From: Acidimicrobiales bacterium
GTDB taxonomy: Bacteria > Actinomycetota > Acidimicrobiia > Acidimicrobiales > JANYDT01
Direction of reading: 5' to 3'
DNA length: 6,902 nt
NCBI GenBank assembly: GCA_025358985.1
Contig: JANYHQ010000557.1
Location: forward strand, 1-6,902
Shown here: piece by piece, positions 5,007 through 6,902 of the stretch
Numbering within the stretch: position 1 is the stretch's first letter
How the letters are laid out: every line of letters starts with the position of its first letter
Notes under the pieces: generated by a model
What the model was told of the DNA's origin: nothing
The model's database searches: none
What the model saw: only the letters and a program-made list of their open reading frames with translations
Position numbers and translations under genes: made by a program

Positions 5007-6902
5007 TCATTCCCACGTCTTGTTCTTAAATCCGAGGCTGCCCGCGTTCTCCGAGACCGCTCGTTTGATCTGATCGGAAACCCCGCTCGGGAAGTCCGCG
5101 TTGATCTCCACGCTGACTGTCACGGTAGCCTGCGGGTCTGCGGCTAGAACGCTGATGATCTCCTCGGCAATCTGCACGAGGCGCATCTTGGCGGTTGCGG
5201 CGTTCACATCGGCGCTGCCGATGAAGGTGTGGGCCTTTGGTGCGCCCACGGGGGCCGGAGAACCAAATGGAGGCGGCGTCTTGCGAGCCACGGGAGGTTT
5301 CGAGCCCGAGGTAGAGGTCTGCGTCGTTCCTCCCGGCGCAGGAGCTGGAATTGATGCCTTGCGAGCAGCCTCATATTGCTGGGCTGCCTCGGGTTCGATG
5401 AGAAGAAGTGTCTCGTCGAGCTGCACGTTGTGATCGCCAAGCTTGAACCCATCGAATCTGTCGCCGTGTTGCCCGTAGGCGGTGCCGAAGAAGTCGCGGG
5501 TAGCCGTTCCCTTGACGATTGCCTGCGCCAGTACGTCACGATCTCGAAGTCGCGAGAGGTAGAGGTAACGGGTGGAGTCCTCCCAGAAGGCCATCGCGCC
5601 CACGGCGGTCTTGTCGGCCTTCCAGTAGAGTTCTTTCAGCTTGGTGCGGAGGTGAATCGGCGACCATGCCGAGATCACCAGCTCGTTCTCCGAGCAGACA
5701 CGGTGAATCTCGCCGTTGAGAGCGGAGCCGCTCGTATTCAAAGGGAACGCCTCGACCGAGGGCTTACCCTCCGTGGGTGAATGCTGAACTGGGCAGAGGA
5801 GCCACTTGTAACATTCACGAGCGACTCGCGGGAGAACCGCCTCGGCGCTCTCCAGTTCCTTGTCGGCTTGCTTACTCTGGAGCTGATCGATGTTCAGTCG
5901 ACCAGCGCCAACATCATCGACGATCGATCCCCACGCGAGGGCAACCCGAATGCAGTCCCGCAGCCTCGCAAGTGAACCGTGATCGGGCGACAGGAAGATG
6001 AGACGGTTGCCCCGGTAGCGCGGCTTGGTGCCGTTGTTGCGGACGTAGTCCAGCACGGCATCGAAGGCCATTCTCGGCTCTTCACGAGTGTAGAAGTGGT
6101 CCGGAGAGAGAACGACGAGACGGAGCGCTGTGTCATCAGGCACGTCGTTGTGCGACGTGAAGATGTGAACGCCATCGAACAGCGTGGCGCCCGCACCGAG
6201 CTTCTTGAGCACCTCGGCCATCTTGGCGCGCACTTCATTCTTGTCATCGAACCGCTTCTTCCGGTCCTCCATCTCACGCCGCAGATTCGCGCGGGTGTCG
6301 AACCAGTAGCGTGTCGCGTCCTGCGCCTTATCGCCGGAGGCATTGAGATAGTGCAGTCGATCGGCCAGCCGGTTGAGGGCATCGCTGTACGTTGCTGAGG
6401 TCTGCCCCGGCTGAAAGCAGCCAAGCAGAATGCGGGCTCGATCGAGCCCACGGTTTCCCGTCTTGGTCGCCACCGACGAGGGAGCGCTCCCCAGAAAGAT
6501 CGTGCGAGCCACACGGCGAGCTGCGTTCACCGCACCGAAGCGCGGCTCCTTGTTTTCCAACTCGGTCGTCTCAGCACGATCCCCGTCGATGTCCTTCTCC
6601 ACCACCGGGTCCCAGCCCGCGGGCAGGTAGTAGGTGAGTTCATTGCGCGAGCCTCCGTCGTAGAGCGGCAAGCTTCCTGGAAGGATCATCAGGTCCTTGT
6701 TGTCGTCTTTCCAGAGCCGGTAGATGACCTTGGCCATCAGCTTGAGCACGCCTCGTGTTCGCTGGAAGCCGTCGATGGTCGTCCAGTCCTCGTAGAGCCG
6801 GTCGAAGACTTCCGGGTGGATCGGATATGCCTGCAAGAGGCGGTCGAAATAGCGCCCCTCCTGGGTCTCGGTCGGCAGCTTGGCGCCCTCCGCCACATAG
6901 GC
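5007..6902 (-). CDS. DUF499 (COG1483-type) AAA+ ATPase, C-terminal part, N-terminus outside window
   Basis: The frame is open to the right edge (codons Ala-Tyr precede the GTG at 6896), so about 631 residues of a larger protein are visible. Full-length members usually run to about 1000 residues or more, so the N-terminal Walker A and B core should lie beyond the edge. Numbering from 6896, typical family blocks are YPIHPEVFDRLYEDW (24-38), the Arg-rich FQRTRGVLKLMAKVI (44-58), LPGSLPLYD (72-80), YYLPAGWDPVVEKDIDG (89-105), AARRVARTIFLGSAP (125-139) and YWFDTRANLRREMEDR (197-212). A Pro/Ser-rich linker (about 515-555) leads to a small conserved C-terminal domain ending in GFKNKTWE. DUF499 ATPases are large cytoplasmic P-loop proteins related to the PglY/BrxC class and recur in defence islands beside DUF1156 DNA methylases and helicases. 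It is the first visible gene of the leftward operon, ending 9 bp before the next ATG. The frame is intact, with no sign of decay. Confidence 0.88.
   Translation of the reverse strand, partial: AYVAEGAKLPTETQEGRYFDRLLQAYPIHPEVFDRLYEDWTTIDGFQRTRGVLKLMAKVIYRLWKDDNKDLMILPGSLPLYDGGSRNELTYYLPAGWDPVVEKDIDGDRAETTELENKEPRFGAVNAARRVARTIFLGSAPSSVATKTGNRGLDRARILLGCFQPGQTSATYSDALNRLADRLHYLNASGDKAQDATRYWFDTRANLRREMEDRKKRFDDKNEVRAKMAEVLKKLGAGATLFDGVHIFTSHNDVPDDTALRLVVLSPDHFYTREEPRMAFDAVLDYVRNNGTKPRYRGNRLIFLSPDHGSLARLRDCIRVALAWGSIVDDVGAGRLNIDQLQSKQADKELESAEAVLPRVARECYKWLLCPVQHSPTEGKPSVEAFPLNTSGSALNGEIHRVCSENELVISAWSPIHLRTKLKELYWKADKTAVGAMAFWEDSTRYLYLSRLRDRDVLAQAIVKGTATRDFFGTAYGQHGDRFDGFKLGDHNVQLDETLLLIEPEAAQQYEAARKASIPAPAPGGTTQTSTSGSKPPVARKTPPPFGSPAPVGAPKAHTFIGSADVNAATAKMRLVQIAEEIISVLAADPQATVTVSVEINADFPSGVSDQIKRAVSENAGSLGFKNKTWE

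Noticed and set aside
1..6902. CRISPR array, insertion sequence or attachment-site repeats
   Set aside because: I saw no regularly spaced repeats, transposase or integrase motifs, or terminal inverted repeats. The cassette may still be island-borne, but the window shows no boundary.

Overview
The window is GC-rich bacterial DNA, nearly all of it coding with strongly GC-biased third positions. It probably comes from a high-GC proteobacterium or myxobacterium-like lineage. That placement rests only on composition and on the kinds of families present, and is a low-confidence guess.

Layout: positions 1-291 hold no convincing gene, only leader DNA for the first gene. A small TPM-domain lipoprotein gene runs rightward (295-786). 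It converges on a four-gene leftward cassette that fills the rest of the window and continues past its right edge. In transcription order (right to left) the cassette contains: the C-terminal part of a large DUF499 (COG1483-type) AAA+ ATPase (5007-6902, cut by the window edge); a Rad50/RloC-like SMC-type ATPase of the AAA_13 group with a CxxC zinc hook (2349-4997); an HExxH zinc metallopeptidase-like protein of no family I recognise (1477-2352); and a DUF6933 protein (969-1469). Spacing is very tight: at most 9 bp after the first gene (72 bp if the downstream GTG is the true start), an ATGA overlap, then a 7 bp gap whose ribosome binding site shares bases with the preceding stop codon. The four genes are therefore almost certainly one transcript. 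A GC-rich hairpin at 937-961 sits just past the last stop and may end it.

Interpretation: DUF499 ATPases recur in defence islands, typically beside DUF1156 methylases and helicases, and zinc-hook AAA_13 ATPases include the anticodon nuclease RloC. I infer that the window shows the downstream half of a DUF499-type anti-phage or DNA-processing system. Its tail carries two candidate effectors: an ATPase whose C-terminus has RNase-like (HEPN/anticodon-nuclease-like) residues, and a translationally coupled metallopeptidase. I do not know this exact ATPase-metallopeptidase-DUF6933 arrangement as a described system, and it is the most interesting part of the window. The TPM gene on the other strand is probably an unrelated neighbour.
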